7,142 nucleotides of DNA from assembly GCA_002746365.1 (NCBI GenBank), contig NVWZ01000036.1:16304-23445 (forward strand), given 5' to 3'. The stretch is from Thiotrichaceae bacterium (GTDB lineage: Bacteria > Pseudomonadota > Gammaproteobacteria > SZUA-229). The position numbers and the translations under genes are program-made. Position 1 is the first letter of the stretch. Each line of letters opens with the position of its first letter. The notes beneath the pieces were generated by a model, which did no database searches, was not told where the DNA came from, and saw only the letters and a list, made by a program, of their open reading frames with translations. Positions 6,024 to 7,142 of this stretch are shown here, piece after piece.

Positions 6024-7142
6024 TTATTTGACAAGCTCTGGCCCGTAAAAAGTTCTTCTATACAAACCTGCCAACATCAATAAAAGAATTGCAGGTGAAA
6101 CTATTCCACCACCACCACCAGTTGCTGCTGCAGTGACTACAGTCATAGTATTGCCAGTCGTGAAAGTACCTGAATTATCGCTAACCAAGCTAACAGTGAT
6201 TGCTTCGCCGGTAGTAACGGTTAGAAGTTGATTGGAACCGGGTGTAGATCCGGCGTATGTAATGGTGATAGTACCGTAAATAAAAGACGTATCTGCTGCG
6301 TTAGTCGCGTAAGGACCGACACTACTGATACCTGTAAATTGTGCAATGATATCGCTAGCTTGCAGTGTGTAGGTACCAGCAGGCAGTAACATGCTGAAAA
6401 AACCCGTGCCTTGTTTTAGATAGTCAGATACCACGCTATAAACATCGCCCGTTTGTGTATTTGTTACAAAAATATTTACGCCTGCCCAGTGATTCCCGAG
6501 AGGATCAACCAATGTCCCGTTTATTTCACCAAACGTTGCCACCACATTTTGCTCAGGGTACAGAGCGGTTACTGCGGCTGCATCATCCAGATGTAAAGCA
6601 TTGGTGGGTTGGTTACAGAATGTGGGGTACATCACGGGATATTGGTTTCCATTTAAACCGCAATTTTTATTGCTGTCATTAATATTAAGCTGGCTGTGGT
6701 CGATGCCAATCAAATGTCCGATTTCATGCGTGATGGTATGGGATAACAGTTCATTGGTGATCTCCACGCCGCCCACCGAGTTTTTTCCATTTATGAGTAC
6801 ATAACCCGTTATATAACCACCTGTTCCGATAGGAAAAATAGACGTTGCTACACCAACGATGGCATTGCTTTGTCCACCGCCAAAAAAATTGTCAATCACT
6901 TGACCATCAGTATCATATACAACCGGAATCTGGCCATCGCTAACACTGGGATGACTGTTTAAGCCACCCGCCGGGAAAAGTAAATCCTGGTAACTGGTTT
7001 GATCAATATCACTGGCCAGATTGTTGCCCTGAGTCAGGTTGATGGTTGCAGTCATAACGTTATTCCACAAAGCCATGCTTTGTAACACCATATCATTGGA
7101 CTCAGAATTTGAACGCGCACCCAGTGTGCCGACATCAAAATT
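6024..7142 (-). CDS. Secreted metzincin-type zinc metalloprotease with C-terminal sorting signal (5' end beyond window)
   Basis: The open frame covers 372 residues and runs off the right edge, so the signal peptide and start are outside; internal ATGs such as 7089-7091 are not the start. The zinc motif HEIGHLIGIDH (HExxHxxGxxH) is at 6696-6728, and the Met-turn YPVMYP is about 20 residues later, near 6632. Together they mark a metzincin, most like the matrixin (M10) group. Two cysteines (CGLNG and TFCNQ) flank the Met-turn. After the catalytic part comes a carboxypeptidase-regulatory-like beta-sandwich (GEINGTLVDPLGNHWAGVNI ... LLPAGTYTLQ). The extreme C-terminus has five Gly, a hydrophobic stretch IVSPAILLLMLAGLY, and RR (about 6054-6119), then eight more residues. 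This three-part tail resembles the GlyGly-CTERM signals cleaved by rhombosortase. I infer an exported protease, possibly held at the membrane and then released. Substrate unknown. Confidence 0.85.
   Translation of the reverse strand, partial: NFDVGTLGARSNSESNDMVLQSMALWNNVMTATINLTQGNNLASDIDQTSYQDLLFPAGGLNSHPSVSDGQIPVVYDTDGQVIDNFFGGGQSNAIVGVATSIFPIGTGGYITGYVLINGKNSVGGVEITNELLSHTITHEIGHLIGIDHSQLNINDSNKNCGLNGNQYPVMYPTFCNQPTNALHLDDAAAVTALYPEQNVVATFGEINGTLVDPLGNHWAGVNIFVTNTQTGDVYSVVSDYLKQGTGFFSMLLPAGTYTLQASDIIAQFTGISSVGPYATNAADTSFIYGTITITYAGSTPGSNQLLTVTTGEAITVSLVSDNSGTFTTGNTMTVVTAAATGGGGGIVSPAILLLMLAGLYRRTFYGPELVK
6054..6119 (-). other. C-terminal Gly-rich / transmembrane / Arg sorting signal
   Basis: The encoded segment GGGGGIVSPAILLLMLAGLYRR has the order expected of GlyGly-CTERM-type protein-sorting tails: Gly run, one membrane span, basic cluster. 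Such tails usually end right after the basic residues. Here FYGPELVK follows. Confidence 0.6.

Overview
The window looks like a piece of a gammaproteobacterial chromosome of moderate GC. The evidence is a divergent surE / Smr-domain gene pair, a lipoprotein with a classical lipobox, and a secreted protease whose C-terminus resembles the GlyGly-CTERM sorting signals of marine and aquatic Gammaproteobacteria. I cannot name the genus.

Layout from left to right. At 1-667 (minus) lies surE, cut by the left edge of the window. A 55-base intergenic gap separates it from a divergent Smr-domain gene at 723-1268 (plus). Next comes a complete IS1182-family insertion sequence at 1302-2977, with 16-bp perfect terminal inverted repeats and a 4-bp AATC target duplication. 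Its transposase is broken by a one-base frameshift in an A5 tract at 2313-2317, so it reads as two pieces. At 3130-5310 (minus) is a 726-residue predicted lipoprotein. It has a lipobox, a Gly/Ser/Asp linker, an InlB-B-repeat-like module and about ten tandem repeats of 52-58 residues. The stretch 5311-6010 is debris: a low-information AT-rich part, then the 3' three-quarters of a ParE/RelE-type toxin gene (minus). That toxin fragment is fused head-on to the last ~55 codons and probable right end of an IS4-family transposase (plus). At 6024-7142 (minus) is a secreted metzincin-type zinc metalloprotease, cut by the right edge.

How the parts relate. The left part (surE, smr) is ordinary housekeeping and stress-related genome. 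The right part is accessory: two surface or secreted proteins on the same strand, separated by mobile-element scars. They are about 710 bases apart with debris between them, so I do not propose an operon. I see no tRNA, rRNA, CRISPR array or convincing intrinsic terminator.

I do not find a convincing undescribed multi-gene system. The most informative points are the repeat lipoprotein, the protease with its C-terminal sorting signal, the toxin/IS4 junction, and the precisely placed transposase frameshift.
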